From assembly GCA_020056895.1 (NCBI GenBank), contig JAGVGV010000365.1:1-7137 (forward strand): a stretch of DNA of 7,137 nt, read 5' to 3'. Below the pieces are notes generated by a model, which searched no databases, had not been told where the DNA came from, and worked only from the letters and a program-made list of their open reading frames with translations. The position numbers and the translations under genes were made by a program. This stretch comes from Deltaproteobacteria bacterium. GTDB lineage: Bacteria > Desulfobacterota > Desulfarculia > Adiutricales > JAGVGV01. Positions 1 to 5,782 of the stretch are shown in pieces. Position 1 is the stretch's first letter. The number at the start of each line of letters is the position of its first letter.

Positions 1-142
1 CCAGGCCCCGGGCCAGGACCGGCGCGAACGGATAGGCGAACCGCCGGGTGGTGTTGATCAGCAACCGGCAGCCGGTGACCAGGGTGATCCGTCCGGCCAG
101 GGCGGCGACGGAAGAGCGGAACGGCGCGGACGGAGCGTTCAT
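1..142 (-). CDS. Probable MFS transporter, N-terminal fragment
   Basis: The first 47 codons of a minus-strand gene are present; the rest lies beyond the left edge. The ATG occupies 140-142, and a Shine-Dalgarno GGAAAGG (complement of 150-156) sits 7 nt upstream, which supports this start. After a short polar N-terminus comes a hydrophobic stretch, then RLLINTTRRFAYPFAPVLAR. This resembles the end of transmembrane helix 1 and the loop following it in a group of major facilitator superfamily permeases whose N-termini carry an R-x-x-YPF-x-P-x-x-ARGLG type motif. If correct, it is an inner-membrane secondary transporter of unknown substrate. The assignment rests only on this short N-terminal resemblance. 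Another polytopic membrane protein is possible. Confidence 0.6.
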   Translation of the reverse strand, partial: MNAPSAPFRSSVAALAGRITLVTGCRLLINTTRRFAYPFAPVLARGL

Positions 143-215
143 GAAACAGCCTTTCCGGTAAAGGGAGATGGACCATGCCCGCCCGGCGGAAGCCAGGGGG
201 ATGGAATCGGGGGCG

Positions 216-244
216 AGTAAACCACGGGCGCGGACGAAAAACAA
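216..244 (-). promoter_or_regulatory. Weak candidate promoter for the MFS-like gene
   Basis: On the minus strand, TTGTTT (239-244) and TTTACT (216-221) are separated by exactly 17 nt. They match the sigma-70 consensus at 3 of 6 and 4 of 6 positions. The site lies just past the putative terminator of the TPR gene and about 75 nt before the MFS start, where a promoter would be expected. The match is weak enough to be chance. Confidence 0.22.
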
Positions 245-288
245 GAGGCCGGGACGGACCGTTGAAAGGGATCCTCCCCCCCCCGGCC
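237..288 (-). terminator. Putative Rho-independent terminator of the TPR gene
   Basis: In minus-strand RNA a perfect 7-bp arm pair GGCCGGG / CCCGGCC (complements of 282-288 and 247-253) is followed by a U-rich tail UCUUGUUUUU. Within the long intervening segment, GGATCC and GGUCC can form a second 5-bp helix with one bulged U. The hairpin begins 83 nt past the TPR stop codon and precedes the MFS-like gene. The large internal segment, including a run of nine consecutive G (C9 at 276-284 on the plus strand), makes it less ideal than a compact terminator. Confidence 0.5.
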
Positions 289-371
289 ATCCAGCGCAAA
301 AATGAAGGACGCAGGCGGAAAAGGCGATCCAGGAATCGTGGGGAGGGAGCGGTTGGGGCTGAAGGGAAAAA

Positions 372-2003
372 TCAGGACGTGGGGGGCTTGAGCTTTTTGA
401 TCCGTTCCTGAACCTGGTCCAGATCGGAATCGGCTCCGGCGCCCGCCAGGTATTGTTCCAAAACGGTTACGGCTTCGTCCAGCGATCCCTTGTCTTCCTC
501 AATCAGGGACCAGATCCAATAGGCCTGCTTGAGGCCCGGGTTGGCCTTCAACACCCCTTCCACGACGGCCTTGGCTTCATCCAGCCGTCCCAGGCTCCTG
601 AGAATCCGGGCCCGATCCAGATACAGGTCCGCGAACCGGATGCCCCGCTCCAACAGGGCTTCCACTTCGGCCAGGGCTTCCTCGTGCCGCTCCAGGGACA
701 TCAGGCAGACGTACAGGTGAATTCGGGCGCGGACGAAATGGGGGTTCAGGTCCAGGGCCCGGCGATAGTACGGAACGGCCTTTTCCTTGTGCGTCAACCG
801 GGCGTACAGGCCGCCCAACATTTCGTGCACGTCGGCGTAATTGGGTTTTTGGGCGGCGATGGCTTCGTAGTACCGGATCAGGGAAAGATAGAGCCCCCGG
901 TTTTCCTCGGGCGAAAAGATGTTCACGATGTCGGAAAAATCGGGGAAGATTTCCACGTGCCGGGGAAGCTGCTCGAGGCACCGTTCCAGGAACCGGCGGC
1001 TCAGTTCGGACCTCACCTGCTGGCTCATGGCATAGGCCGGCCGGTCGATCTGGGTCATCACCAACCGGGCTTCCCGGTGGTTGGGCTTGAGTTCCAGGGA
1101 GCGGGCCAGTTGCAGGCGGGCTTCTTCCTTTCGCCCCAAAGCCAGGAGCACGATGCCCAGATGGAAATAGGCCTCGGTGAAATTCAGGTTCAGGCTGACC
1201 GCCTGGTTCAGGGACCGGTATGCTTCTTCCAGGCGGTCCTTGGCGGCGTGGATTCCACCCAGGTAGAAATGAACGTCGGCGAAATCCGGCCGGTCGGCCA
1301 GAACGCCTTCCAGAATTTCGGCTCCGGCGTCCAGCCGGCCCACCCGGGCCAGCAACAGGCCGCGCATGATACGGGCTTTGAGATAATTGGGGTTGATGGA
1401 AACGGCGGCTTCGAGGCTTTCCAGGCCCTCCTGGAACCGGCCTTGGGAGGCCCGCATCATGCCCAGGTGGTATTGCATGTCCGCCCATTGAGGCTGCTGG
1501 GCCACGATTTTTTCCAGCTCCCGTTCCGCTTCCTTGAACCGGGCTTCGTTATAGAAAACAATGGCCACGCCGGCCTTGACCGGCAGGAAATGCGGGTTCA
1601 GGCCCGTGACCTTGTTGAAGGCCGACATGGCGCCCTGGAAATCCCCCAGATTGTTCCGGGCGATGCCCAAATAGTAATAAGGAGCGAACTGACGGGGCGT
1701 GAAAGTGATGGCCTTTTCCAGGTGCCGGGCCGCCCCTTCGCTGTCGCCCTGGTAGATATGAAGAATGCCCAGGTTGCAATGGGCCATGCCCGAATAAAAC
1801 CGGGCCAGGTTGGCGTATAGGGAAAAGGGCCACGTTTTTTGGCGGGTGATCCGCTCGAAACGTTCCAGAGCTTCCTCGAACTGGCCGGCGTTGTAGAGAC
1901 TGATGCCTTCCAGGTAGATCGGTTTTCGACCCGGAAGAATCCCCCGCAACCGATCCAGGAATCCGCCGCCCGCCACGTTGCCCTCGCCTCTTGGATTGGC
2001 CAT
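372..2003 (-). CDS. Tetratricopeptide-repeat protein of unknown function
   Basis: A 543-residue protein made almost entirely of TPR helices, probably a soluble scaffold for protein-protein contacts; its partner is unknown. A degenerate first repeat lies at about residues 27-55. The repeats then run in an exact 34-residue phase, with the repeat-end position (usually Pro) at 103, 137, 171, 205, 239, 273 and 307. A non-periodic segment follows, and a second phased block has ends at 387, 421, 455 and 489, plus a last repeat to about 520. The C-terminal tail is charged. There is no signal peptide, membrane helix or CxxC pair, so it is not a LapB/YciM-type protein, which has an N-terminal anchor and a rubredoxin-like domain. 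The frame stays open upstream to a GTG at 2087 (571 aa, AGG 5 nt before it). That extension uses TTA, CGA and ACT codons that the body avoids, so I prefer the ATG at 2003, although it lacks a clear ribosome-binding site. Confidence 0.85.
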   Translation of the reverse strand: MANPRGEGNVAGGGFLDRLRGILPGRKPIYLEGISLYNAGQFEEALERFERITRQKTWPFSLYANLARFYSGMAHCNLGILHIYQGDSEGAARHLEKAITFTPRQFAPYYYLGIARNNLGDFQGAMSAFNKVTGLNPHFLPVKAGVAIVFYNEARFKEAERELEKIVAQQPQWADMQYHLGMMRASQGRFQEGLESLEAAVSINPNYLKARIMRGLLLARVGRLDAGAEILEGVLADRPDFADVHFYLGGIHAAKDRLEEAYRSLNQAVSLNLNFTEAYFHLGIVLLALGRKEEARLQLARSLELKPNHREARLVMTQIDRPAYAMSQQVRSELSRRFLERCLEQLPRHVEIFPDFSDIVNIFSPEENRGLYLSLIRYYEAIAAQKPNYADVHEMLGGLYARLTHKEKAVPYYRRALDLNPHFVRARIHLYVCLMSLERHEEALAEVEALLERGIRFADLYLDRARILRSLGRLDEAKAVVEGVLKANPGLKQAYWIWSLIEEDKGSLDEAVTVLEQYLAGAGADSDLDQVQERIKKLKPPTS

Positions 2004-2017
2004 ACGATGAACCGAAC

Positions 2018-2039
2018 GGCCCGCCAGGGGGGCCTTTTT
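2018..2039 (+). other. Hairpin in TPR leader, terminator-like on plus strand
   Basis: GGCCC (2018-2022) can pair with GGGCC (2030-2034) around a 7-nt loop, and on the plus strand it is followed by TTTTT (2035-2039). No plus-strand gene precedes it. In the minus-strand transcript the same hairpin lies in the 5' leader of the TPR gene and ends 14 nt before the ATG at 2003, close enough to affect ribosome access. A five-base-pair stem can arise by chance. Confidence 0.25.
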
Positions 2040-2103
2040 AATCGGTAACGAAAACCATAAATGCGCGGAAGTTCGCGAAGGAACCACCGCCCCCTTGAGG
2101 CTC

Positions 2104-2148
2104 GTACCTTATCCTTTTTTCATGGTACTGTCAATGAAACCCCGTACC
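2104..2148. repeat. Three GTAC-centred sites over the TPR promoter
   Basis: Plus-strand GTACC (2104-2108), GGTAC (2124-2128) and GTACC (2144-2148) form an alternating inverted array with starts exactly 20 nt apart, about two helical turns. The first overlaps the -10 box, the second abuts the -35 box, and the third lies upstream. This could be an operator, but five-base units are short and chance is a real alternative. Confidence 0.25.
2106..2134 (-). promoter_or_regulatory. Candidate sigma-70 promoter of the TPR gene
   Basis: On the minus strand a perfect -35 TTGACA (2129-2134) is separated by exactly 17 nt from TAAGGT (2106-2111), which matches 3 of 6 -10 positions. GATAAG two nt closer is an alternative -10. 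The spacer holds an A6 tract. Predicted transcription would start near 2099, giving a leader of about 95 nt to the ATG at 2003. The site lies in the gap between murJ and the TPR gene, where I see no terminator for murJ, so the TPR gene may receive both its own transcription and read-through. Confidence 0.55.
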
Positions 2149-2187
2149 GGTTTCGGCTCCGGAGTGGGCATACCCAAAGAACGGGTT

Positions 2188-3804
2188 CTAGGACGGGTCC
2201 GGGCCGTCGCCTTTTTCCCCCTCGGGTTCGGGCTGGACCGCCGGCCGCTTTCGTCTCCGGATCAGATTCCGGGCCGCCGCCAGTTCCGGCGCCCGCCCCA
2301 AAAAGGCCAAAAGGAAATAAACGGCCACGCCGGCCAACGTGGCGCCCAGAACCCGAACGAGCAATCCGGCCGAGGAAACCGGAGCGGCGGGATCGTGAAC
2401 CCCGGCGATCAGGAACACCACCACGGCCATGATTCCGGACCAGACCAGGTTTTTCGCCAAAGACCACGAAATGTTCCGGCCATCGATTCGTTTCAGCCGG
2501 CGGCGGGCCATGACCATGAGCAGGATGAAATTGACGAGAGAGGCCAAGGTGCTGGCCAACGCCAACCCCACGTAGGCCAGAGGCCCCATGAGCATGACGG
2601 CCAGAAACATATTGAGAACCAGGCTGATGGCGGCCATTTTGGCCGGAGTCCGGGTATCCTGAAACGAATAGAAGACCCGCACCACCACCTGAACGGCGGA
2701 CAAGGGGATCAGCCCCGCGGCGTACGCCACCAAGGTCCAGGCCGTGGCCGCGGTATCGGCCGGCCCGAACTGGCCTCGTTGGAAGAAAAGGTGAACGAAG
2801 GGCAGGGCCAGAACGATCATCCCCACCGCCGCCGGCAGGGTGATGAAAAAGATCAGGCGGATGGAAAAGGAAAAGGTGTCCCGAAGCCCTTCCAGGTTGT
2901 TCTGGGCGGCTTGACGGGACATGGAAGGAAGGACCGCCGTGCCCATGGCCACGGCGAAAACTCCCAGGGGAAACTGCATGATCCGGTCGGCGTAGTACAG
3001 GTACGAAACGCTGCCTTCGGGCAGAAACGAAGCCAAAAGCGTATTGACGAAGACGGAAATCTGGTACATGGCCGCGCCCAGGGTGGCTGGAACCATCAGG
3101 CGGCCGATCTGGCGGATGGCCGGATGCCCCAGTTCCCCGCCGAACCCCAAGAGGCCTTTTTCCTTTGCCAGCCAGGGAATCTGCAACAAAAGCTGAAGAA
3201 CTCCGCCGATCAGCACCCCCACGGCCAAGCCCATGACCGGTGGGTCCACCCGGGGGGAAATGAGCAGCACCGAAGCGATGATGCCCACGTTGAGCAGCAC
3301 GGGCGAAAGGGCGGGAGCCGCGAACCGTTCCAGGGAGTTCAATACCCCCATGGCCAAGGCCACCAGCCCCACCAGGAAAATGTAGGGGAACATGATCCGT
3401 GTCAACAGCACGGTCAGCGCGAATTTGTCGGGCTGGTGGGTGAACCCGGGGGCGAAGGCCCAGACGATCCAGGGGGAAGCCAAAATCCCCACGATGGTCA
3501 CCCCGGAAAGAACCATGGAGACCACGGTCAGGGTGGATCGGGCCATCCGGAAGGCGTCCGAACGGGACCGCTGGGTAAGGTATTCGGTGAACACCGGGAT
3601 GAAGGAAACGGTCAGAGCCCCTTCGGCCAACAGTCTTCGGAGAAGGTTGGGAATGCGGAAGGCCACGAAAAAGGCGTCGGCGGCCATGCCGGCGCCGAAA
3701 AAATAAGCGGTGACCAGATCGCGGATGAATCCCAGGATACGCGAAAGCAAAGTGGCCGAACCCACCACGCCGGCGGCTCGGGCGATTTTGGCTTTTTCAG
3801 ACAT
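2188..3804 (-). CDS. murJ: Lipid II flippase MurJ (MviN family)
   Basis: A 538-residue polytopic inner-membrane protein of the MATE/MVF fold that moves lipid II across the cytoplasmic membrane for peptidoglycan synthesis. The N-terminal signature is clear: SRILGFIRD, then ADAFFVAFRIPNLLRRLLAE. Residues R22, R28, D43, R56 and, in YYADRIMQFP, R274 correspond with a constant offset of four to E. coli R18, R24, D39, R52 and R270, which are reported as functionally important. Hydrophobic helices continue to about residue 510, and a basic then acidic tail (RRRKR, EGEKGD) closes the protein. The ATG at 3804 has AGGA ten nt upstream. An in-frame TTG at 3825 would swallow that ribosome-binding site and is rejected. 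The gene is divergent from rpsT. It has the same direction as holA, so operon transcription could reach it through antisense rpsT. I found no convincing murJ promoter and no intrinsic terminator after its stop. Confidence 0.97.
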   Translation of the reverse strand: MSEKAKIARAAGVVGSATLLSRILGFIRDLVTAYFFGAGMAADAFFVAFRIPNLLRRLLAEGALTVSFIPVFTEYLTQRSRSDAFRMARSTLTVVSMVLSGVTIVGILASPWIVWAFAPGFTHQPDKFALTVLLTRIMFPYIFLVGLVALAMGVLNSLERFAAPALSPVLLNVGIIASVLLISPRVDPPVMGLAVGVLIGGVLQLLLQIPWLAKEKGLLGFGGELGHPAIRQIGRLMVPATLGAAMYQISVFVNTLLASFLPEGSVSYLYYADRIMQFPLGVFAVAMGTAVLPSMSRQAAQNNLEGLRDTFSFSIRLIFFITLPAAVGMIVLALPFVHLFFQRGQFGPADTAATAWTLVAYAAGLIPLSAVQVVVRVFYSFQDTRTPAKMAAISLVLNMFLAVMLMGPLAYVGLALASTLASLVNFILLMVMARRRLKRIDGRNISWSLAKNLVWSGIMAVVVFLIAGVHDPAAPVSSAGLLVRVLGATLAGVAVYFLLAFLGRAPELAAARNLIRRRKRPAVQPEPEGEKGDGPDPS

Positions 3805-3831
3805 GAATAAAGGTTCCTGGAGCAAAGCCGG

Positions 3832-3859
3832 CCCGCACCGCTCCCGCGAGCGGGACGGG
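3832..3859. other. GC-rich hairpin in the murJ leader
   Basis: CCCG (3832-3835) pairs with CGGG (3856-3859) and CCGCTC (3838-3843) with GAGCGG (3848-3853). They are separated by a symmetric 2x2 internal loop and closed by a 4-nt loop, giving ten base pairs in all. In murJ mRNA it lies just upstream of the ribosome-binding region. On the plus strand it is followed by TTGGTTTTT, so it could also act as a weak terminator shielding the rpsT promoter from plus-strand transcripts. Its role is not determined. Confidence 0.35.
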
Positions 3860-3871
3860 TTGGTTTTTCCC

Positions 3872-3900
3872 TTGACATAACCGGCTGTTTGAGGTAGTAG
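3872..3900 (+). promoter_or_regulatory. Candidate sigma-70 promoter of rpsT
   Basis: A perfect -35 TTGACA (3872-3877), a 17-nt spacer and TAGTAG (3895-3900, 3 of 6 matches) precede rpsT. Transcription would start near 3907, giving a leader of about 64 nt that contains one stable hairpin. The position and orientation fit, because rpsT is the only plus-strand gene and needs its own promoter. Confidence 0.6.
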
Positions 3901-3917
3901 GAGTGGTTCGATTACGC

Positions 3918-3933
3918 CGCCGGACCACCGGCG
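3918..3933 (+). promoter_or_regulatory. Hairpin in the rpsT 5' leader
   Basis: CGCCGG (3918-3923), loop ACCA, CCGGCG (3928-3933) is a perfect six-base-pair GC stem with a tetraloop, ending 24 nt before the Shine-Dalgarno sequence. In E. coli, S20 represses translation of its own mRNA. Whether this hairpin has any such role here is inference. Confidence 0.35.
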
Positions 3934-3957
3934 TTACGAAAGAGCACACGGCAATAC

Positions 3958-3965
3958 GGGAGGAG
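3958..3965 (+). promoter_or_regulatory. Strong ribosome-binding site fixing the TTG start of rpsT
   Basis: GGGAGGAG lies five nt before TTG at 3971. The next codons read ANHKSALKRARQ, the canonical S20 N-terminus, and no in-frame ATG or GTG lies nearby. The site therefore decides in favour of the UUG initiation codon. Confidence 0.8.
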
Positions 3966-3970
3966 TATCC

Positions 3971-4246
3971 TTGGCCAATCACAAGTCCGCCTTGAAACGC
4001 GCCCGGCAGAATGAAAAACGGCGCCTTAGCAACAAGATGATCAAAACCCGAGTGAAAAACCTGGTCAAGGCCACCCGGTCCGCCGCCGATCAATCTCCGG
4101 AAACGGCCCAGGCCGCCCTGCGGGAAGCGATGAGCACCATCGACAAGGCCGCCACCAAGGGGACGTTGCACCGGAAAACCGCCGCCCGGCGGATTGGACG
4201 TTTGGCTCGTCATATCTTCAAAGCCCAATCCGGTCAGACCGCCTAA
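3971..4246 (+). CDS. rpsT: 30S ribosomal protein S20
   Basis: A 91-residue, very basic helical protein that binds 16S rRNA in the small ribosomal subunit. The start MANHKSALKRARQNEKRR and the later HRKTAARRIGRLAR segment are typical of bS20, and the length is close to the usual 85-90. Initiation is at TTG, as known for E. coli rpsT, where UUG initiation is tied to autogenous control; the same regulation here is inference. It is the only plus-strand gene, divergent from murJ and convergent with holA. Its last nine codons and stop overlap the 3' end of holA by 29 nt, and its apparent terminator lies further inside holA. Confidence 0.97.
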   Translation: MANHKSALKRARQNEKRRLSNKMIKTRVKNLVKATRSAADQSPETAQAALREAMSTIDKAATKGTLHRKTAARRIGRLARHIFKAQSGQTA

Positions 4247-5228
4247 GGGTCGCCAGACCGAGCACCAGTTCACCAAGGACCAGTTCCGGCGGGGCCGGGC
4301 TGGTCACCAGGGTCAGGTTGGCCTGTTTCAGGCCGGCCAGACCCTTTTTTATTTGGGCTAGGGATAGGTCCCGCGCCTGGTCCAGGTACTTGTCCTGCAC
4401 GAACGGGGGAACGCCCAGAATCCGGGCCATTTCCGACCGGGGAGTCCGCTCCAATTGAATCAGTTTGGCTTTGAGCAGCAATCGGAAATGGCGGACCAGC
4501 ATGGCCAGGATCATCAGGGGCGCGTCGGTGGTGGTCAGGTCTTTCAACGCGGCCAGGGCTCGGGTGGGGTCCTGACCCGCGGCCGCGTCACCCAGTTCGA
4601 AAACATTGGCCGTGGGCGCCCGGCGTGAAACGGCCATTACGTCCTCTGGCAGGGCTTCCGGCCGACCCAGGGCGTACAGATACACCTTTTCCAGTTCCAT
4701 CTCCAGGTCCGCCAGATCGGTCCCCACGCGGTCGATCAGAGTCCGGGCCGCTTCCGCGCCCATGGTCATTCCCCTCTTCGCCATGGCTTCCCGAACCCAG
4801 CCCGCCAGTTCGCGGCCCGAGGGCGGATCGCAGGCCACGTCGATCCCCTGATCTTTCACCCATTTAAAAAATTTGAGCCGCCAGTCGGGTTTGTCGGCGA
4901 TCAGCACCAACAGGGTGCTGTCGTTGGGGTGGGAGATGTACTGCTTCAGCACGTCCTGTTGATCGGCCGGGTATCGGTCCACGCCTCGGACGAGCATGAC
5001 CCGGGGGGGCGTCATGAACGGCAGGGTTTGGGCCTGGGCCGCCACTTCGGCCGCCGGGGTTTCATCGGCCTGGAGAACCAGGAAATTAAAATCCTCCATG
5101 CCTTCCGAAACCAGACTTTTTACCAGGTTTTCAACTCGTTGGCGTTGATGGGGTTCCGGTCCGTGAAGGAGGATGACCGGAGCCGGGCGGCCGCTCTTGA
5201 GTGACCGCTCGAACTGGTCCGGGGTCAT
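4218..5228 (-). CDS. holA: DNA polymerase III subunit delta
   Basis: A 336-residue clamp-loader subunit that opens the beta sliding clamp during replication, in complex with DnaX and HolB. Family features are the N-terminal PVILLHGPEPHQRQR (a degenerate nucleotide-binding region, since delta does not hydrolyse ATP), the FNFLVLQADET and LPFMTPPRVMLVRG segments, the central VGTDLADLEMELEKVYLYA region, and the C-terminal helical collar with MILAMLVRHFRLLL. The length is normal for the family. The ATG at 5228 shares one base with the lptE stop (TGATG) and has GAGG 7 nt upstream. A longer frame to 5348 would run through lptE and is rejected. The 3' end overlaps rpsT by 29 nt on the opposite strand and also encodes the antisense rpsT terminator. 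I see no minus-strand terminator after it, so transcription may run antisense through rpsT towards murJ. Confidence 0.94.
   Translation of the reverse strand: MTPDQFERSLKSGRPAPVILLHGPEPHQRQRVENLVKSLVSEGMEDFNFLVLQADETPAAEVAAQAQTLPFMTPPRVMLVRGVDRYPADQQDVLKQYISHPNDSTLLVLIADKPDWRLKFFKWVKDQGIDVACDPPSGRELAGWVREAMAKRGMTMGAEAARTLIDRVGTDLADLEMELEKVYLYALGRPEALPEDVMAVSRRAPTANVFELGDAAAGQDPTRALAALKDLTTTDAPLMILAMLVRHFRLLLKAKLIQLERTPRSEMARILGVPPFVQDKYLDQARDLSLAQIKKGLAGLKQANLTLVTSPAPPELVLGELVLGLATLRRSDRIGL
4310..4354 (+). terminator. Strong intrinsic terminator of rpsT inside holA
   Basis: In plus-strand RNA, 4310-4325 pairs with 4329-4344 around a UUU loop. The stem has 16 positions, with one A-A mismatch and two adjacent G-U wobbles, from outer GGGUC/GACCC to inner GGCCUG/CAGGCC. 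Six U and AUUU follow (4345-4354). It starts 64 nt after the rpsT stop and lies wholly within the holA coding sequence, antisense to codons for KKGLAGLKQANLTL. In minus-strand RNA the G-U pairs become A-C mismatches and no U-tract follows, so it should act only on rpsT transcripts. Confidence 0.85.
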
Positions 5229-5782
5229 CAGAACGCCTCGACCAAACGATCGTGAATGGTTTCGGCCAGCCGCAGGGTGACTTCTTCCAGAGCGTCGTTG
5301 AGATTGGCCTCGATGTTGTCCTGGGAGCCCGTGCTGGAGTACCACCACAAGGCGGTGGCGTTTCGGACTTCGGACACGGTTTCGCCGGTGTCCAAACGTT
5401 TTAATACCGCCGAAGCCGTCACCACCACGCGCCGCGAGGCGGATTCGCCGACGCTGATACGGGAGGCGCCTTCCAGGGCCAGGGACACGATCTGGACGTC
5501 CAGCACCGCCTGGGCGTCCGGCGGGTCCACCATGCGGAAGGTTTTGGAGCGGTTGAAATGGTGGATCAGGTTATTGGTAAGGGAATAGGTGAGCGTGGTG
5601 TACGTGGTCTGGTTCTGGATCGGGGGCAGGGTAACCCGCCGGATTCCACTGGGGTGCCGCTGGGCCTCGCCCAGAAAGGAATAGCCGCAACCGGCCGGGA
5701 AAAACCCGGCTCCGGTCAGAACGGCCAGGAGAAAAAGGACCATCAGCGGCGTGGTCCGAGGCCTGTTGGGCCGGCGGGTCAA
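5228..5782 (-). CDS. lptE: LPS-assembly lipoprotein LptE
   Basis: A 184-residue outer-membrane lipoprotein that, with LptD, inserts lipopolysaccharide into the outer leaflet. The N-terminus has a basic n-region (RRPNRPR), a hydrophobic core (MVLFLLAVLTGAG) and a lipobox PAGC with Cys32. CGYSFLG follows, the usual CGY opening of mature LptE. The body is the typical alpha/beta fold: RRVTLPPIQNQTT, a helix ending in VDPPDAQAVL, then strands with SRRVVVTASAVLK. Initiation is at TTG (5780-5782), preceded at 6 nt by GGAGGA. It overlaps the nusB stop by 4 nt (TTGA). The first in-frame ATG (5743) would remove the positive n-region, so TTG is preferred. Pro at lipobox position -3 is unusual but does not by itself argue against lipidation. 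LptE is poorly conserved, so the call rests on architecture and gene context. Confidence 0.85.
   Translation of the reverse strand: MTRRPNRPRTTPLMVLFLLAVLTGAGFFPAGCGYSFLGEAQRHPSGIRRVTLPPIQNQTTYTTLTYSLTNNLIHHFNRSKTFRMVDPPDAQAVLDVQIVSLALEGASRISVGESASRRVVVTASAVLKRLDTGETVSEVRNATALWWYSSTGSQDNIEANLNDALEEVTLRLAETIHDRLVEAF

Noticed and set aside
175..411. 78-codon plus-strand frame in the gap between the MFS-like gene and the TPR gene
   Set aside because: A low-complexity Arg/Gly-rich product with no homology I recognise. It spans the terminator hairpin and the C9 tract and runs into the 3' end of the TPR gene.
453..1820. 455-codon open frame on the plus strand opposite the TPR gene
   Set aside because: Its Gly/Gln/Val/His-rich composition mirrors the TPR codons. 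It has no convincing ribosome-binding site or domain, while the minus frame shows exact 34-residue TPR periodicity.
2004..2087. N-terminal extension of the TPR protein from a GTG at 2087
   Set aside because: It would start only about 12 nt after the predicted transcription start. Its codons (TTA, CGA, ACT) differ from the strongly GC-ending codons of the body. It remains the main alternative start.
2135..2187. Possible terminator after murJ (GAAACC / GGTTTC arms on the minus strand)
   Set aside because: The six-base-pair stem has no following U-tract and runs straight into the -35 box of the TPR promoter.
2095..3810. 571-codon open frame on the plus strand opposite murJ
   Set aside because: It is the complement of an unmistakable murJ. 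Its translation is dominated by Gly, Gln, His, Arg and Pro with no recognisable domain, as expected of an antisense frame in GC-rich DNA.
3826..3970. Search for a murJ promoter on the minus strand
   Set aside because: TTGCCG and TATGTC-like hexamers occur, but none is paired with a partner box at 16-18 nt, so no promoter is called.
5229..5348. 40-residue N-terminal extension of HolA
   Set aside because: It would read through lptE in another frame, and its sequence is unlike delta subunits. The ATG at 5228 with GAGG and the TGATG junction is far better.
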